Positions 25,778 to 34,847 of a stretch of 64,000 nt of DNA are shown here, one piece after another. The notes beneath the pieces are model-generated. The model saw only the letters and a program-made list of their open reading frames with translations. It was not told the origin of the DNA and made no database searches. A program made the translations under genes and the position numbers. The stretch lies in the NCBI RefSeq assembly GCF_001806875.1, contig NZ_KV786277.1:16451-80450 (forward strand). The letters run 5' to 3'. The stretch's first letter is position 1. Every line of letters starts with the position of its first letter. The DNA is from Corynebacterium sp. HMSC29G08. GTDB lineage: Bacteria; Actinomycetota; Actinomycetes; Mycobacteriales; Mycobacteriaceae.

Positions 25778-27166
25778 ATGACAACACAGGCCGCACAGGC
25801 GGGCTCCCAGCCGGGCACCGACGTAAAAATCAGCCCGAAGCACGCCGTGCCCATCATTTTGTTCACGTTCGTTTTCTCACTGATCATTGATAACGGCTTC
25901 AAGTTCATGACTGACCCGATGGGTGAGGCGCTTGGCCTGTCGCTCAATGAGGTCAGTCTGCAAGCCTCCCTGGCCGGTGTGATCATCGGCATCGGCGCCG
26001 TGGTCTACGCGGCGCTGGCAGACATAGTCAGCATTCGTAAGCTGCTGCTCGTGGGCATCGTGCTCACCCTGATCGGATCTTTGATTGGTTACTTCGGCCA
26101 GAGCTCCTGGCCGCTGGTGCTGACCGGCCGCATCATCCAGACCACCGGCCTTGCCGCTGCGGAAACGCTCTACGTTATCTACGTAACCAAGCACCTCGCA
26201 CCCAAGGATCAGAAGACCTACTTGGGCTTTTCCACCGCAGCTTTCCAGGCAGCAACCCTGTTCGGCGCGCTGACCTCCGGCTACATTGCAACCCAGGTCT
26301 CCTGGACCGCAATGTTCCTCGTGCCGCTGGTGCTCGTGCTGGCCATCCCGGTGATTTTGAAAACCGTGCCGGAGGAGGCATCGCTGGAATCCGGCCACGT
26401 GGACTGGATCGGCCTCGGCTTGATCGCCGTGCTGGCCACCTCCGCGATCATGTTCATGCAGGCGTTTAACTGGTTGTGGCTGGTGCCGCTGCTCGCCGCT
26501 GTGGTGCTGTTTGTCATGTACGTGAAAAACGGCAAGCGCCCGCTGGTCAATCCGGAGTTCTTCCAGAACCGCTCGTACGTCACCGCCATCATTTTGGTGT
26601 TCATTGTCTACTCGGTGCAGCTCGGCTACCTGGTGCTGTTCCCGGCAATGGCAAAGCAGGTCCACGGCCTGACGGCAGACACTGCTTCGTACTTGCTCAT
26701 CCCCGGCTACACCGCCGCCATTTTGGTTGGCGTGTTCTCTGGTCAGATCGGCAAGTTCCTGCCTACCCGCCCGGCGATCTTTACCGCGCTTTCCTCCATT
26801 ACCGTGGCACTGCTTATTGTGGCGTTCTTCATGCAGGTCGGCCCGTGGGTGTTCGTGTTGTCGTCCCTGCTGTTTGCTAGTGGCTTCGCCCTGCTCTACG
26901 CACCGTTGGTGGCTACTGCTATCGGCAACATCCCGCCTGCAAAGTCCGGTATTGCCATTGGTTTCTACAACCTGACCATCAACCTGGCCGTGCCGCTTGG
27001 CATTGCGTACAGCGCAAAGTTGGCAGACCTGAATCTTCCTGCGCCGAGCTTCCTGGCGGATAGCGCTGGCACATACCCGATGGTCATGCTGATCCTGGCT
27101 GCCATCGCCGTTGCCGGCACGCTGCTCTACGCCGCAATGACGGCACGCATGAAACAGCCCGCCTAA
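25778..27166 (+). CDS. MFS transporter (14-TMS DHA2-like), probable nucleoside permease
   Basis: 462 aa with about 14 hydrophobic segments. The family signature in the loop after helix 2 (ALADIVSIRKLLLVG) is degenerate. Although DHA2 proteins are mostly drug exporters, its place between deoD and deoC argues for uptake of nucleosides or deoxyribose. Substrate is inference. The stop codon lies at the start of a 10-bp tandem repeat. Confidence 0.85.
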   Translation: MTTQAAQAGSQPGTDVKISPKHAVPIILFTFVFSLIIDNGFKFMTDPMGEALGLSLNEVSLQASLAGVIIGIGAVVYAALADIVSIRKLLLVGIVLTLIGSLIGYFGQSSWPLVLTGRIIQTTGLAAAETLYVIYVTKHLAPKDQKTYLGFSTAAFQAATLFGALTSGYIATQVSWTAMFLVPLVLVLAIPVILKTVPEEASLESGHVDWIGLGLIAVLATSAIMFMQAFNWLWLVPLLAAVVLFVMYVKNGKRPLVNPEFFQNRSYVTAIILVFIVYSVQLGYLVLFPAMAKQVHGLTADTASYLLIPGYTAAILVGVFSGQIGKFLPTRPAIFTALSSITVALLIVAFFMQVGPWVFVLSSLLFASGFALLYAPLVATAIGNIPPAKSGIAIGFYNLTINLAVPLGIAYSAKLADLNLPAPSFLADSAGTYPMVMLILAAIAVAGTLLYAAMTARMKQPA

Positions 27167-27187
27167 GCGCGCTTAAGCGCGCCTAAG
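27161..27187. repeat. 10-bp tandem repeat at the MFS stop codon
   Basis: GCCTAAGCGC, GCTTAAGCGC and GCCTAAG in direct succession. The first copy contains the true stop (27164-27166) and each later copy carries another TAA. Confidence 0.8.
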
Positions 27188-27225
27188 AACCCAGACACCA
27201 CTCATACCTTGAAGGAGAACAACCC

Positions 27226-27882
27226 ATGACTTCACTTACTCGCTCAGATGTCGCTCAGATGGTTGACCACACGCTGCTCAAGCCGGAGGCCACCCACGCC
27301 GACGTGGAGAAGCTGATTGCAGACGCCACCCGGCTGGGCACCTTCTCCGTCTGCGTGTCGCCGTCCATGCTTCCAATCCAGACGCCAGACAACCTCAAGG
27401 TAGCCGTAGTGTGCGGCTTCCCCTCGGGTGCAGTGCCCACTGCGGCCAAGGCTGCTGAGGCCGCGTGGTGTGTGAACAACGGCGCGGACGAGGTGGACAT
27501 GGTGATCAACATCGGTGCTGCCAAGGAAGGCAACTGGGATGCCGTACGCGAAGACATCGCCGCGGTGAAGAAGGCCTGCGGTGACGTGCTGCTCAAGGTG
27601 ATCATCGAGTCCGCAGTTCTTACGGACGAGGAAATCGTCAAAGCATGCGAAGCCTCCGTTGCCGCCGGCGCGGAGTTTGTGAAGACGTCCACCGGTTTCC
27701 ACCCGGCGGGTGGCGCTTCGGCGCACGCGGTGGAGCTGATGCGCAAGACCGTGGGCACGCAGCTTGGCGTCAAGGCCTCCGGTGGTATCCGCGATGCCGC
27801 AACCGCCCGCACCATGATCGAGGCAGGCGCCTCGCGCTTGGGCCTGTCCGGCACCGAGGCTGTGCTGGACGGTTGGGAGTAG
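27226..27882 (+). CDS. deoC: Deoxyribose-phosphate aldolase
   Basis: 218 aa TIM-barrel class I aldolase. Cleaves 2-deoxyribose-5-phosphate to acetaldehyde and glyceraldehyde-3-phosphate. Schiff-base Lys153 in [14 protein letters not shown], Asp92 in EVDMV and Lys183 in [11 protein letters not shown] form the catalytic set. A strong GAAGGAG precedes the ATG. Three bases separate it from the mutase gene. Confidence 0.96.
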   Translation: MTSLTRSDVAQMVDHTLLKPEATHADVEKLIADATRLGTFSVCVSPSMLPIQTPDNLKVAVVCGFPSGAVPTAAKAAEAAWCVNNGADEVDMVINIGAAKEGNWDAVREDIAAVKKACGDVLLKVIIESAVLTDEEIVKACEASVAAGAEFVKTSTGFHPAGGASAHAVELMRKTVGTQLGVKASGGIRDAATARTMIEAGASRLGLSGTEAVLDGWE

Positions 27883-27885
27883 ACG

Positions 27886-29550
27886 ATGCTGCGTGAACAA
27901 GCTCGCGAACATGCTAGCGCGTGGCTGGCACAGGATCCCGACCCGAAGACCCGTGCGGCGCTCCAAGAAGCGTTGGATAACAACGATGAGGAGGCGCTTG
28001 CACGCGCGTTTGCCGGCCCACTGGAGTTCGGCACTGCCGGGCTGCGCGGCCCGATTGGCTTCGGCGAATCCGCTATGAACCAGGCGGTTGTCATGCGCGC
28101 CACCGCAGGCTTGATGGCCTGGCTGAACAAGCAGGTGGAAACCCCGCGCGTGGTCATTGGTTGCGACGCTCGCCACGGCTCCTCCAAGTTCGCCCAAGCA
28201 GCAGCGCAGGTTGTCGCTGGCGCTGGCGGCCACGCGATGCTGTTGCCGCTGGGAGAGCCGACCCCGCTGACCTCATTTAGCGTGCGCCACCTTGAGGCGG
28301 ACGCCGGCATCATGGTTACTGCCTCCCACAACCCGAAGTGGGACAACGGCTACAAGGTCTACCTTGGCGGCCGCGTTGCCACAGGTGATGCTGCCGGTGT
28401 CCAGATCATCGCACCCGCGGACAAGGAGATTGCAGCCGAGATCGCGAAAGCTCCTGGGGCTACGGAGCTTGTGCTTGCAGGCGCTCACGACAACCCCGAC
28501 CCCCGCCCCGCCTACATCGAAGCCGCAGCGGCACTTGGCAAACCCGCCGCGGACATCACCATCGTGCTAACCCCCATGCACGGCGTAGGTGGGCAGTTGG
28601 CAGAAGACGCGCTGGCGGCGGCGGGTTTTGGGGACGTAGTGCGCGTAGATAAGCAATGGGCCCCTGATCCGGAGTTTCCAACGGTGGCTTTCCCCAACCC
28701 GGAAGAAGACGGGGCACTCGACCTGGCTGTGGCGAAGGCGAACGAGGTGGGTGCGGACCTGATCATTGCTCTCGATCCGGATGCGGACCGCTGTGCGTTG
28801 GCGGTCCCGGCGCGCGACGAGGCGTCTGCAGGCACCTCGATCGGGGACGGATGGGTGAAGCTCTCCGGCGACGAAACCGGCGCTCTGATCGGCGAGTATA
28901 AGGCCTCACATGCCTCTGGCGGCGCGACTGCCTGCTCCATCGTCTCCGGGAGGATGCTGGGCCAGATTGCCAAAGCGCACGGCCTGAAGCACGCCACCAC
29001 GCTCACCGGATTCAAGTGGATCGGGCGCACACCTGAGCTTGTCTACGGCTACGAGGAAGCTATCGGCCACTGTGTGGACCCCGCACACGTGCGTGACAAA
29101 GACGGGATTAGTGCCGCCATCGTCGCCGCAACCGTGGTCTCTGAACTGAAGGCACGCGGGGTGAGTGTGCTTGAGCACTTCGACGAGCTCGCCGGCACCT
29201 ACGGCCTGTACCGCACGCAGCCGCTGACATTCCGCGTGGAGGATTTGTCCCTGATCAGCGAGGCCATGCAGCGACTGCGCGCTCTACAGCCGCAAGAGCT
29301 GGTCGGCTCTGCCGTTACGGAGTACGTCGATCTTGCTGGCGGCTATGGCAACACCCCCGGCACTGACGGCATCCTGATTCGCACCGAGGCTGATGACCGC
29401 GTAATCATCCGCCCAAGCGGCACCGAACCAAAGCTGAAGTGCTACCTGGAGGTAGTCATGGAGACTGGTTCTGGTGTTGTGGACTGGGAGGCTGCTGACG
29501 CACGCCTGGCTAGGCTCTCCGACGCCACCCGCACACTGTGCGGCATGTAG
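27886..29550 (+). CDS. Phosphohexomutase family enzyme, probable phosphopentomutase role
   Basis: 554 aa alpha-D-phosphohexomutase (phosphoglucomutase/phosphomannomutase). The four domain motifs are intact: TASHNPKWDNGYKVY with the phosphoserine, DPDADRC for Mg2+, a sugar loop (GYEEAIGHC), and RPSGTEPKLKCY. GTAGLRG near residue 43 places it with the PmmB/PGM2-type long mutases, several of which act on (deoxy)ribose-1-phosphate. Since the deo cluster has no deoB, it likely converts deoxyribose-1-phosphate to the 5-phosphate, linking DeoD to DeoC. Rv3308 (pmmB) likewise neighbours deoD (Rv3307). Confidence 0.9.
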   Translation: MLREQAREHASAWLAQDPDPKTRAALQEALDNNDEEALARAFAGPLEFGTAGLRGPIGFGESAMNQAVVMRATAGLMAWLNKQVETPRVVIGCDARHGSSKFAQAAAQVVAGAGGHAMLLPLGEPTPLTSFSVRHLEADAGIMVTASHNPKWDNGYKVYLGGRVATGDAAGVQIIAPADKEIAAEIAKAPGATELVLAGAHDNPDPRPAYIEAAAALGKPAADITIVLTPMHGVGGQLAEDALAAAGFGDVVRVDKQWAPDPEFPTVAFPNPEEDGALDLAVAKANEVGADLIIALDPDADRCALAVPARDEASAGTSIGDGWVKLSGDETGALIGEYKASHASGGATACSIVSGRMLGQIAKAHGLKHATTLTGFKWIGRTPELVYGYEEAIGHCVDPAHVRDKDGISAAIVAATVVSELKARGVSVLEHFDELAGTYGLYRTQPLTFRVEDLSLISEAMQRLRALQPQELVGSAVTEYVDLAGGYGNTPGTDGILIRTEADDRVIIRPSGTEPKLKCYLEVVMETGSGVVDWEAADARLARLSDATRTLCGM

Positions 29551-29667
29551 CCCACACCGCTTCTGCGTTAGCGCGACTGGCCTGCGATTTTTGTTTCCCC
29601 GGGCGGTCGTACTAAGGTAGGCAGGGCTGTTTAAGCATAGCGTTTATGGCTAGTGCAAAACAGCGAT

Positions 29668-29741
29668 GGTGGCTGTAGTTCAGCTGGTAGAGCACCAGGT
29701 TGTGATCCTGGGTGTCGCGGGTTCGAGCCCCGTCAGCCACC
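29668..29741 (+). tRNA. tRNA-His(GUG)
   Basis: Acceptor GTGGCTG/CAGCCAC with an extra 5' G (29668) facing discriminator C (29741), the hallmark of tRNA-His. Anticodon arm CCAGG-TTGTGAT-CCTGG, anticodon GTG. A hairpin with arms GCTGTTT and AAACAGC lies just upstream (about 29628-29664). Confidence 0.95.
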
Positions 29742-29746
29742 CCTAG

Positions 29747-29781
29747 CGCCGGCGCTCACCTTCGGGTGGGCGCCGGTTTTC
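29747..29781 (+). terminator. Terminator of tRNA-His
   Basis: CGGCGCTCACC and GGTGGGCGCCG arms closed by a TTCG tetraloop, followed by TTTTCGTTG. Confidence 0.88.
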
Positions 29782-29809
29782 GTTGTGCGCAAAAGACCAA
29801 ACCCTCAAC

Positions 29810-29828
29810 ATACGTTAGCCTTACCTAA
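29810..29828 (+). promoter_or_regulatory. DtxR iron box
   Basis: ATACGTTAGCCTTACCTAA agrees with 16 of 19 positions of the DtxR consensus. A -10 TACGAT lies at 29841-29846, so bound DtxR-Fe2+ would block the promoter of the siderophore-interacting protein gene. Confidence 0.82.
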
Positions 29829-29888
29829 ATCCAAAACGTGTACGATGGCCTCGACAGACATTCCCCAAGCAAGAACTCGAGGACTGTG

Positions 29889-30755
29889 ATGACTATGGCC
29901 GAGCAAACAAATAACACGGCGCCACGGCGCAAAGTTCGCAAGGCAAACGAAGCAACCGTGACGGGCCGCCGCCAGCTTTCCCCAGACCTGGTTCGTTTGA
30001 GCATGAACTCCCCTGCCCTCGTGGGCCGAGAGCTGGAGTTTACGGACCACTACATCAAGTTGTTGTTCGTGCCAGAAGGCGCCGATTATTCCTGGCCATT
30101 TGATGCCGTGAAAGTCCGCGAAGAGCTGCCGCGTGACATGCAGCCGGTTACCCGCACCTACACCCTGATTAACCTGGATCCGGAAACCGGCGACTTCGAC
30201 GTTGACTTTGTCACCCACGGTGACGCTGGGCTGGCTGGCCCCTGGGCGCGCACGGCTGAGGTGGGAGAGAAGTTTGGCTTCTTCGGCCCAGGCGGCGCGT
30301 GGGGCCCGACGGAAGACTACGACCACTTCGTTTTTGCTGGAGACGAATCTTCCGCCCCCGCCATCGGCGCTGGATTAAAGCACTTGCCTGAGGGTGCGAC
30401 GGCCACCGCCTACATCGAGATCGAAGCCGATGACCGCACGTTCGAACTGCCCACCCGCGAAGGTGTGGAAATCCACTGGGTGACCCGCAACGGTGCCACC
30501 CACGGCACTGAGCTTTCCCGCGTTGTCCGCGAAGCCGGCATCCCCGAGGGCAAGAAAACGGGATGGTTTATCCACGGTGTCGCGGAGATGATTAAGGAGA
30601 TGCGCCGTTTCCTCTTCGTTGATTCGGAAATTGCACGCCAAGACGTGTCCATCTCCGGTTACTGGCGGATCGGCATGACGGAAGACCAGTGGCAGGCTTC
30701 AAAGCGAGAGTTCAACGCGCAGATCGAAGCCGAGGAGGAAAGCGCTAAGGCCTAG
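29889..30755 (+). CDS. Siderophore-interacting protein, FAD-dependent ferric reductase
   Basis: 288 aa. N-terminal FAD-binding domain with the SIP signature RTYTLINLDPETGDFDVDFVTHG (about 97-120) and GPWARTAEVGEKFGFFGPGGAW. A C-terminal NAD(P)H-binding-like domain follows (HFVFAGDESSAPAIGAGL; HGVAEMIKEMRRFL). Reduces and releases iron from ferri-siderophores in the cytoplasm. ATG at 29889 has AGGA six bases upstream. The DtxR box in its promoter predicts derepression under iron limitation. Single-gene unit, convergent with the L,D-transpeptidase. Confidence 0.93.
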   Translation: MTMAEQTNNTAPRRKVRKANEATVTGRRQLSPDLVRLSMNSPALVGRELEFTDHYIKLLFVPEGADYSWPFDAVKVREELPRDMQPVTRTYTLINLDPETGDFDVDFVTHGDAGLAGPWARTAEVGEKFGFFGPGGAWGPTEDYDHFVFAGDESSAPAIGAGLKHLPEGATATAYIEIEADDRTFELPTREGVEIHWVTRNGATHGTELSRVVREAGIPEGKKTGWFIHGVAEMIKEMRRFLFVDSEIARQDVSISGYWRIGMTEDQWQASKREFNAQIEAEEESAKA

Positions 30756-30757
30756 CC

Positions 30758-31957
30758 TTAAGCGTTTGGGTCTTCAGAGCCGCCGGAGCGCTGTTCCCAG
30801 CGAAAGTTCCAGTACCCGAGGCCGTCGTAAGGCGAAAGGTCCCCTCCCAGCGCATTTTTCACAATGACGGGGTCACCGCGGCGGACGGTCTCCTGGAACC
30901 AGCGGGCATTCTCCGGCGATGCGTTGACGCAGCCGTGGGAGACGTTGGTGTTGCCCCACGCCCAGGCAGCCCACGGTGCGGAGTGGACGTAGATGCCGGA
31001 GTAAGACATCTGCGTCGCCCAATCCACCGGCGTGACATAGCCACCCTGGTCCAGGCCGAGGCCGTAGCTGCGGGAATCCATGACCAGGCTCGCGTGCTCG
31101 TCACCGACCACGTAGGTGCCATTGGGGGTGTCGTAGGCGCCGTCGCGACCAAGCGCGATGGGAAATGACTTCAGCACCTCACCATTGCGGGTCACAGTCA
31201 GGGTCTTCGTGGCGTTGTCTATGACGGTCTCCACTGCGTCACCGATGGTGAAGCTGATGTTGATGTCACTGGATCCCCAGGTGCCGCCACCAAAATCGCG
31301 CCCGTAGAACTCGGCCGCAACGTCCACTTTGGTGCCGGGCTCCCAGTATTCCTTCGGACGCCAGCGCAGCTCATAAGGGTCGAGCCAGAAGAAGCCGCCT
31401 TCGGTGTCGTTTGAGGTCTCGATAGTAATTGCGTCTTCCACCGCCTTGGTGTCCGTGATTGGCACGCTGAAGCGGAAACTCACGGCCTGCGCCACACCAA
31501 CGGTTGATCCGTCGAGGGGCCCCACAGCTGCCGTGGCTTGCCGGTCCGGGACGATGGTGCTGAACGTGGCGGTTGACGTCTTGCCGTCCACGTTTTTCGC
31601 GGTCAACGTGTAGGTGCGCCCGTAGCCCATCGGCTCATCGATGGTCCATTCGGTCTTGTCCGCATTGAATTTGGAGTCAATTTCCCGGCCCTGTTCGTTG
31701 GTCATGCTGACCTCGAGCAGTTTGCTTGCCGACGTCACCATCACCCCATCCCATGGCTCCACCCCCGTCGCACCGTCCTTGACGGAAATGCGTGGCGGTT
31801 TAGCTGCGGCGGTGGTGGTTGCTGCAGCACCGGTGGTAAGCGAGGTATCTGCGTCAGCGTCTTGGCCCGTGCCGGGTTCCCCAATGGTGCAAGCAATGAG
31901 TGTGATTCCGCACAGCATTAGGCCTGCTAGCGTCGCCGCAATTGCCCTGCTTCGCAT
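30758..31957 (-). CDS. L,D-transpeptidase lipoprotein (LdtB/LppS-like)
   Basis: 399 aa. Start at 31957 (MRSRAIAATL) is set by AAGGGTGG just upstream. Signal peptide with lipobox LIAC, then a Thr/Ala-rich linker. Two Ig-like domains (about 55-155 and 160-250) and a YkuD catalytic domain follow: IYVHSAPWAAWAWGN then SHGCVN with the catalytic Cys. Makes 3-3 cross-links in peptidoglycan on the outer face of the membrane. A C-terminal WNFRWEQR-type extension is typical of the actinobacterial enzymes. Confidence 0.93.
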   Translation of the reverse strand: MRSRAIAATLAGLMLCGITLIACTIGEPGTGQDADADTSLTTGAAATTTAAAKPPRISVKDGATGVEPWDGVMVTSASKLLEVSMTNEQGREIDSKFNADKTEWTIDEPMGYGRTYTLTAKNVDGKTSTATFSTIVPDRQATAAVGPLDGSTVGVAQAVSFRFSVPITDTKAVEDAITIETSNDTEGGFFWLDPYELRWRPKEYWEPGTKVDVAAEFYGRDFGGGTWGSSDINISFTIGDAVETVIDNATKTLTVTRNGEVLKSFPIALGRDGAYDTPNGTYVVGDEHASLVMDSRSYGLGLDQGGYVTPVDWATQMSYSGIYVHSAPWAAWAWGNTNVSHGCVNASPENARWFQETVRRGDPVIVKNALGGDLSPYDGLGYWNFRWEQRSGGSEDPNA

Positions 31958-32113
31958 TTCGCCACCCTTCAAGCTTCCGAGCCCCTTCAGGCCCAAGCAC
32001 CATTTGTTGTACCCATGACACGATAGCGCCAAACAAACAAAAGTTTAAACGCGCAACACTATCGCAAAAATCCGCCCTGAACAGGCGATTTCACACATAA
32101 TAAATACGCTGCT

Positions 32114-32119
32114 ATAGTC
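32114..32119 (+). promoter_or_regulatory. -10 element of tRNA-Lys
   Basis: TATAGT, 10 bases before the mature tRNA-Lys 5' end, in an AT-rich stretch unlike its surroundings. Confidence 0.55.
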
Positions 32120-32129
32120 ATATCCCGTT

Positions 32130-32202
<73 letters not shown>

Positions 32203-32208
32203 CAAGGG

Positions 32209-32250
32209 CAAAGCCCCTAGCTTTTACACAAAGGCTAGGGGCTTTTCGCT
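32209..32250 (+). terminator. Terminator of tRNA-Lys
   Basis: AAGCCCCTAGC and GCTAGGGGCTT arms around a 12-base loop, followed by TTCGCT. The pncA -10 element follows at once. Confidence 0.85.
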
Positions 32251-32261
32251 ACGCTAGCCAC

Positions 32262-32840
32262 ATGACTCGTGCGTTAGTGATTGTGGACGTTCAAAATGAT
32301 TTCTGCCCCGGTGGCTCGCTTGCCACGGAGAAGGGCGACCAGGTCGCCACTGGCATCGCAGAACTGGTGGCTCAGGCGGATGGCAGTGAGTACTCCCACA
32401 TCCTTGCCACGCAGGATTGGCATATTGATCCGGGCTCACACTTTTCGGAGACTCCAGATTTTGTAGATACCTGGCCGGTGCACTGCGTCGCGTCTTCGGA
32501 AGGGGCTGCGCTTCGTGCGCCGCTAGACGCCCACAGCAACAAGATTGACGCCTTCTTCCGCAAGGGGGCGTTTACGGCCGCCTATTCGGGTTTTGAGGGC
32601 CGTGTAGGCGATGTTGAGGCCGGCACCCTACTCGCGGACTATTTGCGCGCTGAGGGCATTGACGAGATCGACGTTGTGGGTATTGCTACCGATCACTGTG
32701 TGCGTGCCACGGTCCTAGACGGACTGAAGGAAGGGTTTTCCGTGCGGGTACTTCCGCAGCTTTGCTCGCCTGTCGACGCCGCACGTGGCCAAGCCGCACT
32801 CACCGAGATGCAAGTGGCCGGCGCGGAAATCGTGGACTAA
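32262..32840 (+). CDS. pncA: Nicotinamidase
   Basis: 192 aa isochorismatase-fold amidase converting nicotinamide to nicotinate (and activating pyrazinamide). Catalytic Asp9, Lys101 (RKGAF) and Cys146 (ATDHCVRAT); metal ligands Asp52, His54 and His60 in QDWHIDPGSHF. TACGCT seven bases before the ATG suggests a leaderless mRNA. Feeds nicotinate to PncB (41140) and, via NaMN, NadE (54223). Overlaps the convergent DUF305 gene by four bases. Confidence 0.95.
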   Translation: MTRALVIVDVQNDFCPGGSLATEKGDQVATGIAELVAQADGSEYSHILATQDWHIDPGSHFSETPDFVDTWPVHCVASSEGAALRAPLDAHSNKIDAFFRKGAFTAAYSGFEGRVGDVEAGTLLADYLRAEGIDEIDVVGIATDHCVRATVLDGLKEGFSVRVLPQLCSPVDAARGQAALTEMQVAGAEIVD

Positions 32841-33340
32841 CCGGCAGCTTGCAGCTGCTCCATCTCGCGCATCTCAGCGGTTTGCACCGCAATCATCTCT
32901 TTCGCCATCTTCTTCAGAGGGGCGTATCCGCCGTTGTCCACTTCGCCCTGCGTCATCGCGATGACCTCGGCATGGTGGTGGTGCATCATCTCGAGAAACT
33001 CTGCTCGAAGCTCATCGCCGGAAAGGTTGCGGAACGCTTCAAGCTGCGAGGGTATGAACATGCCGTTGGCAATGTGTTGGGAGTGAAGCTCCATGTCTTC
33101 TTCGATCCCCCACTCGTCGGCCCACGCGAGCATCTGCTCGTTCTCCCGCTCCTGGCCTTCCTTAATGCGCTGCGCGAGGTCACGAACAGCCGGGTCTTCC
33201 ACATCGGAGGCAAGCAACACATCGGACATTTCGATGGCCTGATCGTGGTGCGGGACCATCATGCCAACAAAGTGCACGTCAACGTCGTTCGGGGCGCCGT
33301 CGCCGCCAGCGCCGCTGCGGAATCGGGGAACAACAAACAA
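32837..33340 (-). CDS. DUF305 secreted/anchored protein, apparent 5' frameshift
   Basis: 167 aa from a TTG at 33340. DUF305 motifs: GMMVPHHDQAIEMSDVL and EFLEMMHHHHAEVIAMTQ, a four-helix His/Met-rich fold linked to metal handling. The TTG sits inside a hydrophobic segment whose earlier codons (33341-33413) read on in frame as a signal anchor (RRPYTAVIAILAIALLVL) but have no start codon. A GTG at 33423, 10 bases after the DUF3618 stop, is one base out of frame. Adding one A to the AAAAA run at 33411-33415 would join them. Either the assembly has a homopolymer error or the gene is frameshifted. Probable operon with DUF3618. Confidence 0.78.
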   Translation of the reverse strand: MFVVPRFRSGAGGDGAPNDVDVHFVGMMVPHHDQAIEMSDVLLASDVEDPAVRDLAQRIKEGQERENEQMLAWADEWGIEEDMELHSQHIANGMFIPSQLEAFRNLSGDELRAEFLEMMHHHHAEVIAMTQGEVDNGGYAPLKKMAKEMIAVQTAEMREMEQLQAAG

Positions 33341-33432
33341 CGCCGCCAGTACAAGCAGTGCGATTGCCAGGATGGCGATGACTGCGGTGTACGGGCGGCG
33401 CGAAGAATGATTTTTGGTCGCACCTGTTGATC

Positions 33433-33708
33433 TTAGCGGCTGGCCAGCAGACGCTGCAGCTCCTTGAGCTCGTTCTTGCGCTTGCGGCTGTTGAAGAACT
33501 TAATGCTCACCAACGCGGCAACACCCACTGCGATGCCACCGATGACCTTCTGCACAGTCTCATCCTGCAGAAGGTTCTTCGCCTGGCCCTTCGCGTTGTC
33601 TGCAAGCGCAGAGGGGCTGGTACGGTCCGCGAGCTCATCCAAAGTGCTGGCGAGCTGGGTGCGGGTACGAGCAAGCTCGCGCTCAATGTCGTTGATGTCA
33701 CGTGCCAC
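33433..33708 (-). CDS. DUF3618 membrane protein
   Basis: 91 aa from a GTG at 33708, preferred to the TTG at 33726 because GGAG lies nine bases before it. The DUF3618 signature DINDIERELARTRTQLASTLDELADR occupies the N-terminus. A single membrane helix follows at about 58-75 (VIGGIAVGVAALVSIKFF), with a basic C-terminal tail. Found beside membrane-stress genes in actinobacteria; function unknown. Confidence 0.88.
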   Translation of the reverse strand: MARDINDIERELARTRTQLASTLDELADRTSPSALADNAKGQAKNLLQDETVQKVIGGIAVGVAALVSIKFFNSRKRKNELKELQRLLASR

Positions 33709-33780
33709 GGGTAAAACTCCAATCAAAACTTCTCAGTACTGCGAACCACACTAATAGAAAAACGTGTAAAACGGAGAGGC

Positions 33781-34251
33781 ATGACTGAGCAGATTCGACT
33801 TGAAGCAGGCGACACCGCCCCAGCATTCACCCTGACCAATGACCGCGGCGAGGAAGTCTCGCTGTCTGACTACGCAGGAAAGCGCGTCATTATCTACTTC
33901 TACCCCCGCGCGAACACTCCCGGCTGCACCACCGAAGCCTGCGACTTCACCAATGAGTGGTCCGCCTTTGCGGATGCTGACGTGGCAGTTGTAGGCATCT
34001 CCCCCGACAAACCAGAGGCGCTTGCAAAGTTCCGTGCAGACCACGACCTGAAGGTCGAGCTCCTCTCCGACCCGTCAAAGGACGTGCTGCGCGCATGGGG
34101 TGCGTTTGGTGAGAAGAACAACTACGGCAAAATCGTCGAAGGCGTCATTCGCTCCACATTCCTGGTAAACGACGGCAAAATCGAACAATCCCAGTACAAC
34201 GTCCGCGCCTCCGGCCACGTTGGCCGCATCCTGCGCGACTGGGGTATCTAG
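33781..34251 (+). CDS. bcp: Thioredoxin-dependent peroxiredoxin (BCP family)
   Basis: 156 aa. Reduces hydroperoxides in the cytoplasm with thioredoxin. Peroxidatic Cys49 and nearby Cys54 in PRANTPGCTTEACDF are the atypical 2-Cys arrangement of BCP/PrxQ. GGAGAGG precedes the ATG. Divergent from DUF3618. Confidence 0.95.
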   Translation: MTEQIRLEAGDTAPAFTLTNDRGEEVSLSDYAGKRVIIYFYPRANTPGCTTEACDFTNEWSAFADADVAVVGISPDKPEALAKFRADHDLKVELLSDPSKDVLRAWGAFGEKNNYGKIVEGVIRSTFLVNDGKIEQSQYNVRASGHVGRILRDWGI

Positions 34252-34261
34252 CCATAAGTGG

Positions 34262-34343
<82 letters not shown>

Positions 34344-34409
34344 ATGCGTTAGACATTTTACACTGCTTGACCGTTTTGCCCCGCACCGCACGGGGGTAAG
34401 GTGTGGGAT

Positions 34410-34847
34410 ATGAATGAACAACCAGAGCAACCGCGTCAACGTGTGCGCGTACGCGCCTGGCACATTCTCCTCCTGATCGCCGCGGTGATAACCACCATCT
34501 TGCTGGCCAACTGGCAGTGGCAGCGCTACCAATCCGGTACCGGTACCTTCCAGAACCTGGGATACGCCTTGCAGTGGCCGTTCTTCGGGGCGTTCTTTGT
34601 CTACGCGTATCGCACCGGAATCCGGATGGAGAACGAAAAGATCGACGCCATCAACGCTGGCAAAGCAATGGAAGACATGTATGAGGCCGATGTTGCCAAA
34701 TACGGCGCAGACTCCTCCGCCGTCGGCCCGAGGGCGATTGATGAGTCTTTCTTGCCCGAACGCCCACACCTCGACATAGACGAGTACAACGAGTTGTTAA
34801 CGCCACAGCGTCGACACCAACCAGACCCAGAGAAAGGCGATTCATGA
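34410..34847 (+). CDS. Two-helix membrane protein, LprD-like position
   Basis: 145 aa. Membrane segments at about 16-34 (WHILLLIAAVITTILLANW) and 48-66 (LQWPFFGAFFVYAYRTGI), then a soluble C-terminal half. Its place before the DUF3817 gene matches Rv1343c (lprD), but there is no lipobox Cys here, so it is a plain membrane protein. TAAGGT shortly before the ATG suggests a leaderless start. ATGA overlap with the next gene indicates translational coupling. Confidence 0.82.
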   Translation: MNEQPEQPRQRVRVRAWHILLLIAAVITTILLANWQWQRYQSGTGTFQNLGYALQWPFFGAFFVYAYRTGIRMENEKIDAINAGKAMEDMYEADVAKYGADSSAVGPRAIDESFLPERPHLDIDEYNELLTPQRRHQPDPEKGDS

